From: Phymatolithon calcareum
Taxonomy: Eukaryota; Rhodophyta; Florideophyceae; Hapalidiales
Assembly (NCBI GenBank): GCA_977006965.1
Contig: OZ345360.1
Span: forward strand, 372,001 to 436,000
DNA length: 64,000 nucleotides
Direction: 5' to 3'
The first letter of the stretch is position 1; every line of letters starts with the position of its first letter. The notes beneath the pieces are model-generated. The model ran no database searches and had not been told where the DNA came from. It saw only the letters and a list, made by a program, of their open reading frames with translations. Position numbers and translations under genes: made by a program. Positions 9,508-18,717 of the stretch are shown one piece after another.

Positions 9508-10113
9508 CTAGACTGTCGGTTTAACATCCGCACCAGTCTCATTCTTGACCACACAGTAAAAGTGCACCCCTGCACAGCTGCGGACAGGCTGCCAACCAGG
9601 AAGTTTAAAAGTGTTGCTGCACACCCAAGCTCCGTGTTTGCATTCCCGCTCGAGCTTCACGGCGAGTCGCGCCATGATGCCCGGTACGCCGAAGCACACA
9701 ATTACATCCTCGTTCGCAACGCTAGTTTTCCACAGACACTGTCTTCGGAACTCCGCCTTTCGCACATTACCTGTCCCGCGCATCGCGCGTAATCGTGAGA
9801 TGAGTATAAGCCACGGGTTAAGCTCCACGCCACGAGCACGGTATCCACGCGCCGCGGCACCAAGCACGATTTCGCCGGAACCTGAGCCGAGATCTGTGAG
9901 ACGGAGTGCACACCCTTGCGCCGCTCGCAGAGCCTCGACATGTTTGAGAATTGCGTGGCGGGCATTTTCGGAAGAACTCACATACGGCGCCCCGGAAAAA
10001 CGCCGCAGAAATGGAGTCGCCACTAACCACAGCCCCGCTGTGGCCATGCATGTGCCCCATAGCCCGATGGATACCGCTCGAGAAGGGCGTTCGACTGCGT
10101 CATCTGCCGTCAT
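9508..10113 (-). CDS. ATPSCKMT: ATPSCKMT/FAM173-type protein lysine methyltransferase, 201 aa
   Basis: Members of this family are small membrane-anchored SAM-dependent lysine methyltransferases of mitochondria; the animal enzymes modify ATP synthase c-subunit or ANT. The product has an N-terminal hydrophobic segment (ACWGTCMATAGLWLV-like, about residues 18-36), a conserved pre-motif with ATP-like PYVSSSENARHAILKHVEAL, motif I LTDLGSGSGEIVLGAAARG and the acidic post-I strand GVELNPWLILISRLRA, all as in FAM173. The length of about 200 matches. The start ATG at 10113 gives a complete protein. The gene is convergent with the rhomboid gene and on the same strand as EMC7. The substrate here is inferred, not shown. 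Confidence 0.85.
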   Translation of the reverse strand: MTADDAVERPSRAVSIGLWGTCMATAGLWLVATPFLRRFSGAPYVSSSENARHAILKHVEALRAAQGCALRLTDLGSGSGEIVLGAAARGYRARGVELNPWLILISRLRAMRGTGNVRKAEFRRQCLWKTSVANEDVIVCFGVPGIMARLAVKLERECKHGAWVCSNTFKLPGWQPVRSCAGVHFYCVVKNETGADVKPTV

Positions 10114-10562
10114 TTGTGTCGGGATCGTGTGCGTTCCAGCGGACGGCGTAGACTTTTCTCGATTTACAATGCTCTAGCGTGAATTCATTACAGTGTATTG
10201 GGTGCGACGAAGAGAGGTCATGGAATGTCGCCTGTGATGCGTGTGGTCGGCAAGCAGTAATGCTTTATGTAAAACTTGAAGGTCAATGCAGCTGTACTGA
10301 ATGCTTCGATGCTCAGAAGAGTTGCGCGACCTTGAACAATTTTCATGTAGCGACATTGTATAGTAAAACAAAAGTAAGCTGGAAAAAGTTGGCGCCTCTT
10401 TGACTGCGCTGTCGAAGCACATTTGGTACGCTGCCCAGACGGGATCTCACGGAGAATGCATAGTCAGACTTTCTTTTTCAAAGCTTGCGATACTTGTCAT
10501 CCCTCAAACCGAAAGTGAAAGCAGGCAGGTGCCTACGTCAAGAAGCAATGATTTTTAACCAT

Positions 10563-11237
10563 TCACATATTCACAATAGGTACCGCGGGAACAATTTCGT
10601 TCTCCATGTCAGCATCCTCCATGCCCGCAAGCGCCTTAACAATTTCGTTAGGATCTCCGGTATCAGGTTCGACCTCTCCCGTAAGCTCTGCAAGCGTTTC
10701 CTTGTCCAACGTTTTCAAATATCTCGGGAACATAACGACGAAGATCAGGGCGAAGAACTGTAAAAGCATGAACTTATTTCCCAAAATCGAAGCAATCGAC
10801 CACCCCTCAACATCCTGAAGATAATTCGCTTTGCCAAACGTATCGACAATAAAAGGATGCGATTCACTAGAGGTCACGGCGTCCACCGCTATACCAGGGA
10901 TCTGCAAAGGGTTGGTACGAAGCTCCTTGGAAACAATTCGTCCCCGCTCCACGTGCACGTGCATTGGCGAATACACCCATGCACGACTGCCGACCACAGT
11001 CAGAGCGTACACGCCGTCTTGCAAACTGTACATGGAAAATTTCCCATCGGGTGTCACAGGCACAGACTCCGCTAAATGCCCTTCGCGCGCGTACGCTGCC
11101 ACATGCATTGGTCGGTTCTCATCGCCGGTCATCGTCATTAACTGTCCGTGTATTGCGCCGCTTGCGAAGATAAAATTTGCACGTCCTGCGAGACATAGTA
11201 CGAAAAGAAGCACAGGAACGCCTGTGTACTTGCTCAT
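10563..11237 (-). CDS. EMC7: ER membrane protein complex subunit 7, 224 aa
   Basis: EMC7 is a type I subunit of the EMC insertase that helps tail-anchored and multipass proteins enter the ER membrane. The sequence starts with a signal peptide (VPVLLFVLCLAGRANFIFA). A lumenal beta-sandwich of about 110 residues follows (IHGQLMTMTG through PDGKFSMYSLQDGVYALTV and the region around VERGRIVS). A single membrane helix lies near residues 150-172 (FMLLQFFALIFVVMFPRYL), and the cytosolic tail is acidic (LDKETLAELTGEVEPDTGDP). Domain order and length match the family. It lies between the ATPSCKMT-type and PNKP genes, all on the minus strand. Single exon. Confidence 0.9.
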   Translation of the reverse strand: MSKYTGVPVLLFVLCLAGRANFIFASGAIHGQLMTMTGDENRPMHVAAYAREGHLAESVPVTPDGKFSMYSLQDGVYALTVVGSRAWVYSPMHVHVERGRIVSKELRTNPLQIPGIAVDAVTSSESHPFIVDTFGKANYLQDVEGWSIASILGNKFMLLQFFALIFVVMFPRYLKTLDKETLAELTGEVEPDTGDPNEIVKALAGMEDADMENEIVPAVPIVNM

Positions 11238-11340
11238 TTTGGTCTTCTTCGTATCGCCTAGCTTTTCCCCCTCCCAGCTGGCGTCAACCAGAAAATATTG
11301 TACGAGGATCCCTCAGGCAATCGGATGATACTGTCAAAAA

Positions 11341-11404
11341 ATTATAATAAAATAGATTTTTGAATACAGATTAACCTGTATTCAAAAATCTATTTTATTA
11401 TAAT
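11341..11404. repeat. Perfect 29-bp inverted repeat, 6-nt loop
   Basis: The left arm at 11341-11369 (starting ATTATAATAAAATAGATT) is the exact reverse complement of 11376-11404. The spacer is six bases. It is AT-rich and sits in the gap between the EMC7 and PNKP genes. It could be a minimal foldback element or a local inverted duplication. Seen directly. Confidence 0.95.
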
Positions 11405-11726
11405 TTGTTTCTAAAAATTTCCCAGCATAATTTACGTTGGGGCAACATTGGCCCCGTCATGAAGGACATAATATCCTGCATGCGAACCTTGAGCAGGTTA
11501 CTGCCTCCGCTTTTCAGCCTAGGCCCGAAAAGAGGCAGCGATCTTACTGGTATTAGCTGGTACAGTCAGGAATATGAGTCGCTTGGCAATATTATTATTA
11601 AGAGTCCAATGCTGCACAGTCAAGTAGACCAACGCTACAGAGTCCCATATAGTCTGTACGAAGACGACGGTAAGAGTGGAAGATTCAATCCTCAAGTCCC
11701 ACAAGAAATAATGTACAATATAGTCA

Positions 11727-13091
11727 TTACGAAAGACGCGTGAATCCATACTTCTCCTCCTCAGATATAAAGTAGGGGATGAATTTCACAGTACCGATCA
11801 ATGCGAACCCTTCCTCCTCATCCGGTTCAACAGCCCGCTTAAAATATGAATTGAAAGCCACTGGAGGAAGACTTCGAATTTCCCCGGCCGTATTCAAAGC
11901 GCGAACCGCATTTAGATGGAGTACAAGTTCCTTTGAAGTATCCATCTTCACACAATACACCGGAAGGTTCTTGTCATGGGTCTTCATTAATTGTATGAAT
12001 CTTGCGCGAGAAGTTTTGTTAGAGTTTGTGTTATCAACAACAACACTTTTCCCCATCTCCAGACCCGCTTTCGCCGCTTTTGAACATTTCGCATTTGTAC
12101 CCAACGTATCCATGTTGACCCACACATACCCTTCCCTTTCTAAGTACCGTTTCGCAAACGTAGTTTTGCCAGACGCAGGCGGTCCAAACATGATGACCAG
12201 GCATTGTGTCCTCGGCTTAGCATGTTCAGCACTTCCACACCGTCCATCAATCAGACCGTCACACAGCTCTGGAGGCGATAAGATTTGCCTTAGATGCTCA
12301 TCTACATCTGGCATCTTTCCGGGCTTTTCCATGACAAAGTCGTCCGCCGTAACAAGTTCTCGCGGGTCGAATCTGCCAAGGGACATTTCCCCAGGATTAT
12401 ATATCGCGTTTTCGAAGTAATTCTCCGGAGTCCAAAAATTAACCTCCATGTTGATACTGAATTTCAAATCAGAATTTGAAAAGTCACCCTTTCTGCCGGC
12501 CGCATCGCCCACAAAGCACGATTTGTAAATGTCAACAGTCCCCCTCCCACCAATTCGATCCAGGAAATCATGCCACATGCCAACGGAAGGCTTCCGATAG
12601 TGGTCCTTTTCAGTGGCAATGAATACAGCGATGGGAACCTTCATGTCGTCCACAATGGCTTCGACACGCGTTTTGATGAAGCTTGCATCAGTGCGACCGT
12701 ATCCAACACTGGCTTGATTGCTGAACACCGCGAGAATCCAGCCTTCGTCAGCCAGTTTGCGCAACTTTGGGAGAACTCTGGGACTCCACAACTGGTAATC
12801 CGTGGCATAGCGGGGAAATTTGACACCTGTTTTCGTCTTGATTAGTGTGTGATCTAAGTCAAAAGCGGCCACCTTGAATTTCCCAGATTTCTCTACGGTC
12901 CTTATTTTGTCCAACCAGTCCGTCGTTTGGAGCCGCATGAGACCGCGGGATTCATGCCAAACCCACTTGGCATCCTCTTGCTTTTTGGCGCTGTCACTAA
13001 CATCTGATTTGCCAAAAGTCAAAGTAGACTGCCGCGTGCGCTTCGGTCCTGCGCTCATGGCAGGAGGCACAAATCCTTTGCGCTTGGGCAT
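11727..13091 (-). CDS. PNKP: Bifunctional polynucleotide 3'-phosphatase/5'-kinase, 454 aa
   Basis: PNKP restores 3'-OH and 5'-phosphate ends at DNA breaks before ligation. A HAD-type phosphatase comes first: the nucleophile motif FDLDHT at residues 77-82 (Asp78, Asp80), then AVFSNQASVGYG and the motif near CFVGDAAGRKGDFSNSDLKF. The C-terminal kinase has the P-loop GPPASGKT at 303-310 and a downstream VVVDNTNSNK strand. There is no FHA domain in front, so the XRCC1/XRCC4 phospho-peptide dock of animals is absent, as in plant and fungal types. Residues 15-30 are basic (GPKRTRQSTLTFGK), which suggests a nuclear signal and possibly a PCNA-binding-like peptide (inference). It is transcribed divergently from NUF2 with a 605-nt gap. 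Confidence 0.92.
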   Translation of the reverse strand: MPKRKGFVPPAMSAGPKRTRQSTLTFGKSDVSDSAKKQEDAKWVWHESRGLMRLQTTDWLDKIRTVEKSGKFKVAAFDLDHTLIKTKTGVKFPRYATDYQLWSPRVLPKLRKLADEGWILAVFSNQASVGYGRTDASFIKTRVEAIVDDMKVPIAVFIATEKDHYRKPSVGMWHDFLDRIGGRGTVDIYKSCFVGDAAGRKGDFSNSDLKFSINMEVNFWTPENYFENAIYNPGEMSLGRFDPRELVTADDFVMEKPGKMPDVDEHLRQILSPPELCDGLIDGRCGSAEHAKPRTQCLVIMFGPPASGKTTFAKRYLEREGYVWVNMDTLGTNAKCSKAAKAGLEMGKSVVVDNTNSNKTSRARFIQLMKTHDKNLPVYCVKMDTSKELVLHLNAVRALNTAGEIRSLPPVAFNSYFKRAVEPDEEEGFALIGTVKFIPYFISEEEKYGFTRLS

Positions 13092-13650
13092 TGTGGAGAT
13101 TACTCTCGCTCAAAAAATTTCGAATGAACACGGGAATACCGCTCACAGTGAGTGGTTGCTGCACGTCCGCCTGCGATATCGTCTGGCCCAAAGTGACTCG
13201 ATTACCGTATCGCGGTCTGGAGAGATGTCATGATTCTGCGGGTATCGAGGACAGAGATTCTTGTAAACAAGGGCCTCCATCTCGATGGGTCAGATCAAAG
13301 TGGATATTTTTTCCAGATGTTTAGGATGAATCACTTCGTTCTGAATATTCCGAAATGTAAACCCGTTGCGCCAGACTGAATCTAACAGTATGAGAATAAC
13401 TTCAGATGCTGCGAAAGCAATCCAGGGAGATCCCACGTGGCCAGAGAGCTTACAACGCTAGCTATGATAAGACACTTCGAGATCCTAAAAAATGAATATT
13501 TGTCCTTCTATGTCCCAAGAGATTTTCAAATTTTCAAAATATATGATTCGCGCCTTTCCCCTAACTCCGTGCCCTAGTCGCGGTCTGCATCTCTGATCGC
13601 TCACCGCGGAGGAAGAGCAGCTTTTTACAGTACCTTGGCAAACAAACCAA

Positions 13651-13668
13651 GTCTCTCTCTCTCTCTCA
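13651..13668. repeat. CT microsatellite in the NUF2 5' region
   Basis: A run of about eight CT units ends roughly 30 nt before the NUF2 start codon. Pyrimidine tracts of this kind can sit in promoters or leaders; no function is shown here. Confidence 0.8.
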
Positions 13669-13696
13669 CACTCCTGAGGAATCAACATACGCTACC

Positions 13697-15142
13697 ATGT
13701 CAATGCGGTCTTACCAGAGTTCTCGTGGACGCGGCGGCGGGCGCGGTCAGGCACCTCCTGCGCAACCAGAACCGCCTGTTCAGTATGCCTTCCCGCACAT
13801 GGACGTCGTGGAGATAATGGAGGACATGGCCGTCTTCGGCCAACCGTTCACAGAAACGATGCTCAAGGCCCCTACAGCTGAGGATGTACACGCAGTATTT
13901 TCGTTCTTTCTGCGCGAAATATACGGCGACGATGTAGACGCCAAGCTTGAGACTATGCCCGAGTGCTTTGAAATCTTGGAGTACCCTGACATCCACGAAG
14001 AATCCCCAGGAATATTTCATTTTGTTCGCGCCGTCTACGAAATGCTCTGCACCGCGCAATATCCCGACTTTACCGTTCACGACCTTATCACCCCCATCCG
14101 TCCTCGATTTCGCTGGCAGATTTCCGCGTTGCTCAACATGGCAAAGTTTCGAGCAAGTCGTCTTACCATCTATGATTCCCTTGCCAGCGGCGAAGACGAA
14201 TGTGTCGCACAGCATGCTGCGCTCCAGACGGAGATCCATAATCGCGATGAGGAAATCGCAACCATCGAGGCGGCACGTGCTGAAGAGAGACCCGAAGTTG
14301 AGGAAAACAGGCGTGTCATCCCAGAACTGATGAACCAGCTATCGCAGTTGCGGAAGCAACAGATTGAGCTGACGAGTCGTACAAGCGAAAAGAAGGCCGT
14401 CCTGGCGGGACTTAACGACAAAGTGGCGCATTTGAAATTGCAGATTCTTAGTGTTAAAAATGAAGTTGCCGAAAAACAGGCGAAGGTTGTATCATCACCA
14501 GGCCGGGAGATGGCTGAGATCGCAGCAATGGAAGAAAAATTACGGTCTACTCGCGAAAAGTCGGAGGAGTTGCGGCGCAAAAAGGTCGAGAAGCAGGCGA
14601 GAATGGAAGCTGTTCGTTCGGGAATTGAAATTCTTAAAATATCAGTGAAAGCGACTGAGGAATGTTTGGCAAGGCAAGAACGCAAGAAGGAGATGGATGA
14701 ACAGGTGGCAAAGTCAATGGCAAAAAAGGCTGAGATTGAGAAGGGCATGAGAGTGGATGAGGAAAGCTTGAGCATGTTGCAAAAGTCTATCGATGCAATG
14801 CAGGGCAGACGGTCAAGGCAAGAGCAGCAGTGGGAGGAAATGAAGCAGCAGAATGCTCAGGACGTGGAAAAAATGCAGCAAAAGAACGTCGAGGCGCAGC
14901 GACATAGTGAGGATGTGGAGCGGAAGGTTGAAGCTCATAAACAACGTACAAAGGATCTGATGGCGACGGCAATCTCAGGGGCGCGGAAAATTGAAGGTGA
15001 AATGAGAAATCTGGATGCCAAACATCAGGTACTGCGGGAGAACGTGCAAACTCACGATGAGCAATTAAGAGAAGCTATGGAGATGTTTACGGCGGACAAC
15101 AAGAAATCTCTAGAAGATCTCAAGGAGAACAGGTTCGCGTAG
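13697..15142 (+). CDS. NUF2: Kinetochore protein NUF2 (NDC80 complex), 481 aa
   Basis: NUF2 pairs with NDC80 to hold kinetochores to microtubules. After a Gly/Arg-rich leader (SRGRGGGRG), residues 30-160 form the calponin-homology head: the order FPHMDVVEIMEDMAVFG, then FSFFLREIYG and the Tyr/Pro-rich AVYEMLCTAQYPDF, ending in RPRFRWQISALLNMAKF, matches NUF2. From about 165 to 481 the protein is heptad coiled coil rich in Glu, Lys, Gln and Arg. The length matches the family. One exon, ATG at 13697. It converges with the NDUFAF3-like gene, which ends at 15470. Confidence 0.92.
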   Translation: MSMRSYQSSRGRGGGRGQAPPAQPEPPVQYAFPHMDVVEIMEDMAVFGQPFTETMLKAPTAEDVHAVFSFFLREIYGDDVDAKLETMPECFEILEYPDIHEESPGIFHFVRAVYEMLCTAQYPDFTVHDLITPIRPRFRWQISALLNMAKFRASRLTIYDSLASGEDECVAQHAALQTEIHNRDEEIATIEAARAEERPEVEENRRVIPELMNQLSQLRKQQIELTSRTSEKKAVLAGLNDKVAHLKLQILSVKNEVAEKQAKVVSSPGREMAEIAAMEEKLRSTREKSEELRRKKVEKQARMEAVRSGIEILKISVKATEECLARQERKKEMDEQVAKSMAKKAEIEKGMRVDEESLSMLQKSIDAMQGRRSRQEQQWEEMKQQNAQDVEKMQQKNVEAQRHSEDVERKVEAHKQRTKDLMATAISGARKIEGEMRNLDAKHQVLRENVQTHDEQLREAMEMFTADNKKSLEDLKENRFA

Positions 15143-15144
15143 AA

Positions 15145-15420
15145 CTACATCGTTTTCGGGTTCCATTGCACGCTACACCCGCGAGTAGGACCTGACCAGC
15201 GAGTCGCGCCAGCCGAAGTAAAGTCCATCGTTTTCCCGTCTGCAACCACGCCCACTCGCTTGGCGATGACCCCTCTTCGAACTTCATTTTCATCACTGCT
15301 GCTCTCTTCTCTCCTGCCAGGGCGGTAAAAGCAGTATGGGCTCCATTCTTCTTCGTCCACGACACAGTCTGCTAAATAGTTGAAAAACAAACGCCCCAAG
15401 AGCTTTGCCTTGCTTTCAAC
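15145..15420 (-). CDS. Possible small ORF or alternative 3' exon, about 90 aa
   Basis: This minus-strand frame reads like protein (for example LLGRLFFNYLADCVVDEEEW) and fills the gap between the NUF2 stop and the NDUFAF3-like stop. It has no ATG near its beginning. An AG acceptor (GATTCAG) lies a few codons upstream on the minus strand, so it could be an extra last exon of the NDUFAF3-like gene in another splice form. Known NDUFAF3/Mth938 proteins usually end where the main form ends, so this is weak. Confidence 0.25.
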   Translation of the reverse strand, partial: VESKAKLLGRLFFNYLADCVVDEEEWSPYCFYRPGRREESSSDENEVRRGVIAKRVGVVADGKTMDFTSAGATRWSGPTRGCSVQWNPKTM

Positions 15421-15469
15421 CAAGACAAAACTCTCTTGCGATCTGAATCAACAACATTTTCACTGCGCG

Positions 15470-16384
15470 CTAATCCGCCGTGTGGCCCGATACACCCGGA
15501 CCTGGGATTGCCGCCGGTACGAGCGCGGCCGCAACAAGGCGACCCTCCTGGTTGAGGACGTTGAACGTTTGACATGCGTTTTTCGTATCCAGGACATCGA
15601 ACCTGACTCCAAGCTGGCGGAAAAACGAGTACACTTCAGGTGACACTGGCTGCAAGCACGCAGTCGCAAGAACAGGAATATTAGAAAGTTGAAGATGCAC
15701 GAGCAAGCGTTCGCAAGAACAAGTGTGGACAACATACATGCACGGAGGCACCAGTGCCCAGCAGAAGCATATCCGGACGAGGAGAGTGTAGCTTAACGAG
15801 GGCAAACGCGTCAGGGCTAATATCTGCGATTCCGTTCACATTCCAAAACGTTGCGAGATGTGGGAGCAGAAGCAACTGCGGATAGTTTGCCAATGATCAT
15901 AGGCAGACATGATTTACTCACTTATCGGTCAGACAAGTAGCAAGTAGGGACAAGGCGGATTTTAAGGAATGGAAGACGAAGGAGGTACTCACCGAGCCAC
16001 GAACGCGGACGCCGCTGACTGTGAAGGAGGTTGGACCGACAGCTGAGAAAAAGAATAAAATAAGGCAGACACTTGCAGTGAGTACCAGTTCGTTCGACCC
16101 TGCCTGCCCGCGATCATAAGAGATGAAATGGACATACCGTCTATTACCACACGCTGAGTTTGCGCTTCGGCGTGCAGGGAGAGACCATGAAGTGCGTCCA
16201 GTGCCGCACGCGGTGCTTTCTTCTGCACCCGCTCGGGCTTCTCCGTCGACGTCGGTTCAGTGTGCGAGGCAGTCTGTGGAGATGAGGACGCGACGCTCGC
16301 CTTCGTCCGCGACGACGTTGTGAAGTAACACGCCCGCAATCCTTTCGAGTGAAGTGAGCGAGCAACACGGGCTGCACGCAGCAT
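15470..16384 (-). CDS. NDUFAF3: NDUFAF3-like complex I assembly factor (Mth938 domain), four exons, 204 aa
   Basis: NDUFAF3 acts with NDUFAF4 in early assembly of mitochondrial complex I. I derived four exons: 16384-16138, 16042-15993, 15875-15738 and 15649-15470. The introns are 95, 117 and 88 nt, all GT-AG, with donors GTATGT, GTGAGT and GTATGT. Joined, the frame gives 204 aa. The joined middle part reads VVIDAVGPTSFTVSGVRVRG, then LLLLPHLATFW, PDMLLLGTG and, across the last junction, FFRQLGVRFDVLDTKNACQTF with NEEGR-like NQEGRLVAAALVP. These are the diagnostic blocks of the Mth938/DUF498 fold. The chosen ATG at 16384 begins MLRAARVARSLHSKGLRA, a classic mitochondrial presequence. ATG 16438 would add 18 residues. 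It diverges from the repeat-protein gene. Confidence 0.88.
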
Positions 16385-16812
16385 GTCGTTAATAGTTTTG
16401 ATCTCGTGAATTGTAGACGCGTCGACGGTGACGTTCATCGACCTCAATTGAGTTAAACGGTGATACTGCAGATTCGTGCGACACGTGGGTTCTCGAAAAC
16501 GCTTACAGAAGCAGGATTAAAAACGGTATGTGGGCGATTGTACTGGCCATTGGGCGGGCGCGTAATGTCTTCAATAAGATGCCTTTCGTGCTGACACTAT
16601 TTTGGTGTTCGGCCCATACTGTCTGCCTACGTATGGGCTACGGTGCCAAAAATAATGAGAGGTTCTCTACGTGCAACTTCTGTGTATTTGAATTGAACTG
16701 ATTGAAGACTCTACCGAAACTCGTCCGGCCTCTACAGTGGACCCGTTAGACACTTCGTGTGCCTGTGCTCGCGAATGGGCTAGTGCGCTTTCGAAATCCC
16801 TGGGCGCTCGCC

Positions 16813-18429
16813 ATGGTCTTCTTTGCGGCAGCCGTTCTGAAAGGCGCCACAGTTTACAAGAAGCATCTGAAGAAGAAACAGACTCGCAACTCTGTCATCT
16901 CGGCCCCCGGCACAGCCTCCGCGCTTGACCCTAATGTGAACACCATAACTCCCGACTGGTGGGACGAGAGCGGCAGTAGCCATGTCCATCAACCACAACC
17001 TCCTCCCAACCTGTCTCTAAACCTTCCCGCAAACCTTCCCGCAAACCTGCCCGTAAACCTGCCCTCTGAGCCAACTCCGCCGGTTTCCGCCTCCGCTCCC
17101 GTTCTCGCACAATCTTCACCATCGGAGCCAGAAACTAATGCGGACACTGAGGATGAAGATGCTGCATCTCCTGAGCATGCGACGCCTGATGACGCTCTGT
17201 CCAGAAAGAACACGGCGCGAGAGAGGGATTCGGGAAGCTCGCACCCAGTAGCACCATCTGGGTCTTTCTTAGCGGAATTGCAACGCGGCAACTCTGCTAG
17301 ACTTGTAACTGTACATTCGGCCCCTCCTCCCATTCGTCCGCTGCCGCCAACCGTTACGAAGAGTTCCTCAATGCCGAGCGGTAGCGCGAGACCGCGTGCG
17401 CCAGCGAAAGGATCCTTCGCTGCGGTGGTAGGCGTCATGCAGACGGTAAAGCCCTTGAAGGAGTCTGGAAGCTCTCGCATGAATGCACGTGACACCGAAC
17501 CTGTCGCCGTCGCCCCGCGTACTTCTGGTTTGACTGTACACCCACCGATAGCGATTGTGGGCAGCAGTAATCCTTCAACTGTTCCGAAGAACTCCACAAC
17601 ACCGAGCGGTGGAGAGAGGCCGACGGCGCCAGCGAAAGGATCCTTCGCTGCAGTAGTAGGTGTCATGCAGACGGCAAAGCAATTGAAGGAGTCTGGAAGC
17701 TCTCGCAGAACTGCCCGTGACACCGAACCTGTCGCCGTCGCCCCGCGTACTTCTGGTTTGACTGTACACCCACCGATAGCGATTGTGGGCAGCAATAATC
17801 CTTCAACTGTTCCGAAGAACTCCACAGCACCGAGCGGTAACGAGAGGCCGACGGCGCCAGCGAAAGAATCCTTCGCTGCAGTGGTAGGTGTCATGCAGAC
17901 GGTAAAGCAATTGAAGAAGTCTGGAAGCTCTCGCAGAACTGCCCGTGACACCGAACCCGTCGCTGTCGCCTCGGGTACGTCTGGTTTGACTGCACACCCG
18001 CCAATACCGCCAGTGGGCGAAGGTAATCCTTCGATTGTTGCAAAGAGCTCGTCAATGCCAAGCGGTAGCAGTTCTCCACGCGAGAGGCCGACGGCGCCTG
18101 CAAAAGGATCCTTCGCTGCAGTGGTAGGTGTCATGCAGTCGGTTAAGCCCTTGAAGGGGGCTGGAAGCTCTCGCACACGTGCGCGCGACACGGGACCTGT
18201 CGCTGTCGTCCCATCTGATTTGACTACACTTCCACCAATAGCTTCAGTGAGCGGCAGTAATCCTCCTCCTGTTCGTCGTCGTTCAAAAGTTGTTGCCGGT
18301 TCGTTTCTGGAGGCCACTTCTAGCAGTGGGGAACTGCATTCTGTGCGACCGGGCAACGGCAGCGGGCCGATTGTGCGGAAGCTTAGCAAGCATAGCTGGG
18401 AAGCGCATGTGGCGGCGTCGCGCAAGTGA
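16813..18429 (+). CDS. Ser/Pro/Ala-rich protein with four 76-residue tandem repeats, 538 aa
   Basis: After an N-terminal hydrophobic start (MVFFAAAVLKGATVYKK) the protein is low-complexity, rich in Pro, Ser, Thr and Ala, with a short run of NLPANLP-type repeats near residues 70-85. From about residue 180 to 485 the same unit recurs four times; each holds APAKGSFAAVVGVMQ, LKESGSS and ARDTEPVAVA in order. The unit is 228 nt. KGSFAAVV also opens a final partial motif as VAGSFLEA. No family is recognised; an extracellular, wall or scaffold role is only a guess. The frame extends upstream to 16759 without ATG. The antisense strand is also open for 490 codons, but it lacks an ATG start. Confidence 0.6.
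   Translation: MVFFAAAVLKGATVYKKHLKKKQTRNSVISAPGTASALDPNVNTITPDWWDESGSSHVHQPQPPPNLSLNLPANLPANLPVNLPSEPTPPVSASAPVLAQSSPSEPETNADTEDEDAASPEHATPDDALSRKNTARERDSGSSHPVAPSGSFLAELQRGNSARLVTVHSAPPPIRPLPPTVTKSSSMPSGSARPRAPAKGSFAAVVGVMQTVKPLKESGSSRMNARDTEPVAVAPRTSGLTVHPPIAIVGSSNPSTVPKNSTTPSGGERPTAPAKGSFAAVVGVMQTAKQLKESGSSRRTARDTEPVAVAPRTSGLTVHPPIAIVGSNNPSTVPKNSTAPSGNERPTAPAKESFAAVVGVMQTVKQLKKSGSSRRTARDTEPVAVASGTSGLTAHPPIPPVGEGNPSIVAKSSSMPSGSSSPRERPTAPAKGSFAAVVGVMQSVKPLKGAGSSRTRARDTGPVAVVPSDLTTLPPIASVSGSNPPPVRRRSKVVAGSFLEATSSSGELHSVRPGNGSGPIVRKLSKHSWEAHVAASRK
17340..18270 (+). repeat. 228-bp tandem repeat, four copies
   Basis: Four head-to-tail copies of a 228-nt unit inside the repeat-protein gene; copies two and three (from 17575 and 17803) are nearly identical, the outer two more diverged. 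The unit length is a multiple of 3, so copy number can change without breaking the frame. Confidence 0.9.
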
Positions 18430-18717
18430 GGATTGTAGACTGTTAGATGTAGGAAGTGCAACAGTATGTTGTAGAATTAAAGGTACTGTAGTGTGTTGAC
18501 AATAGTAGCACGTGCTTGAATCGAGAGTGGCGAGGAGGTGAATATTTATCCTAGTTAGCCAAGTTTAAGTGTATTTGTGCTACACGAACTGGAAACAAAC
18601 AAAAAGACAGCACTGTACTGTACATCAAAGCTACCCTGCTTAGATACATGAAATTCATGGAAGCGTGCTGTTCCATTCCCGAGGGTTCGACAATTATGCC
18701 AAAACTGTAGTTCTGAA

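Noticed and set aside
10179-10403. 74-codon Cys-rich plus-strand ORF
   Set aside because: It starts between two well-supported minus-strand genes in a short gap, has no recognisable Cys spacing and nothing else supports it.
16989-18461. 490-codon antisense ORF as a separate gene
   Set aside because: It starts at TTG, shares its ends with the repeat-protein gene and is explained by codon bias in the 228-bp repeats.
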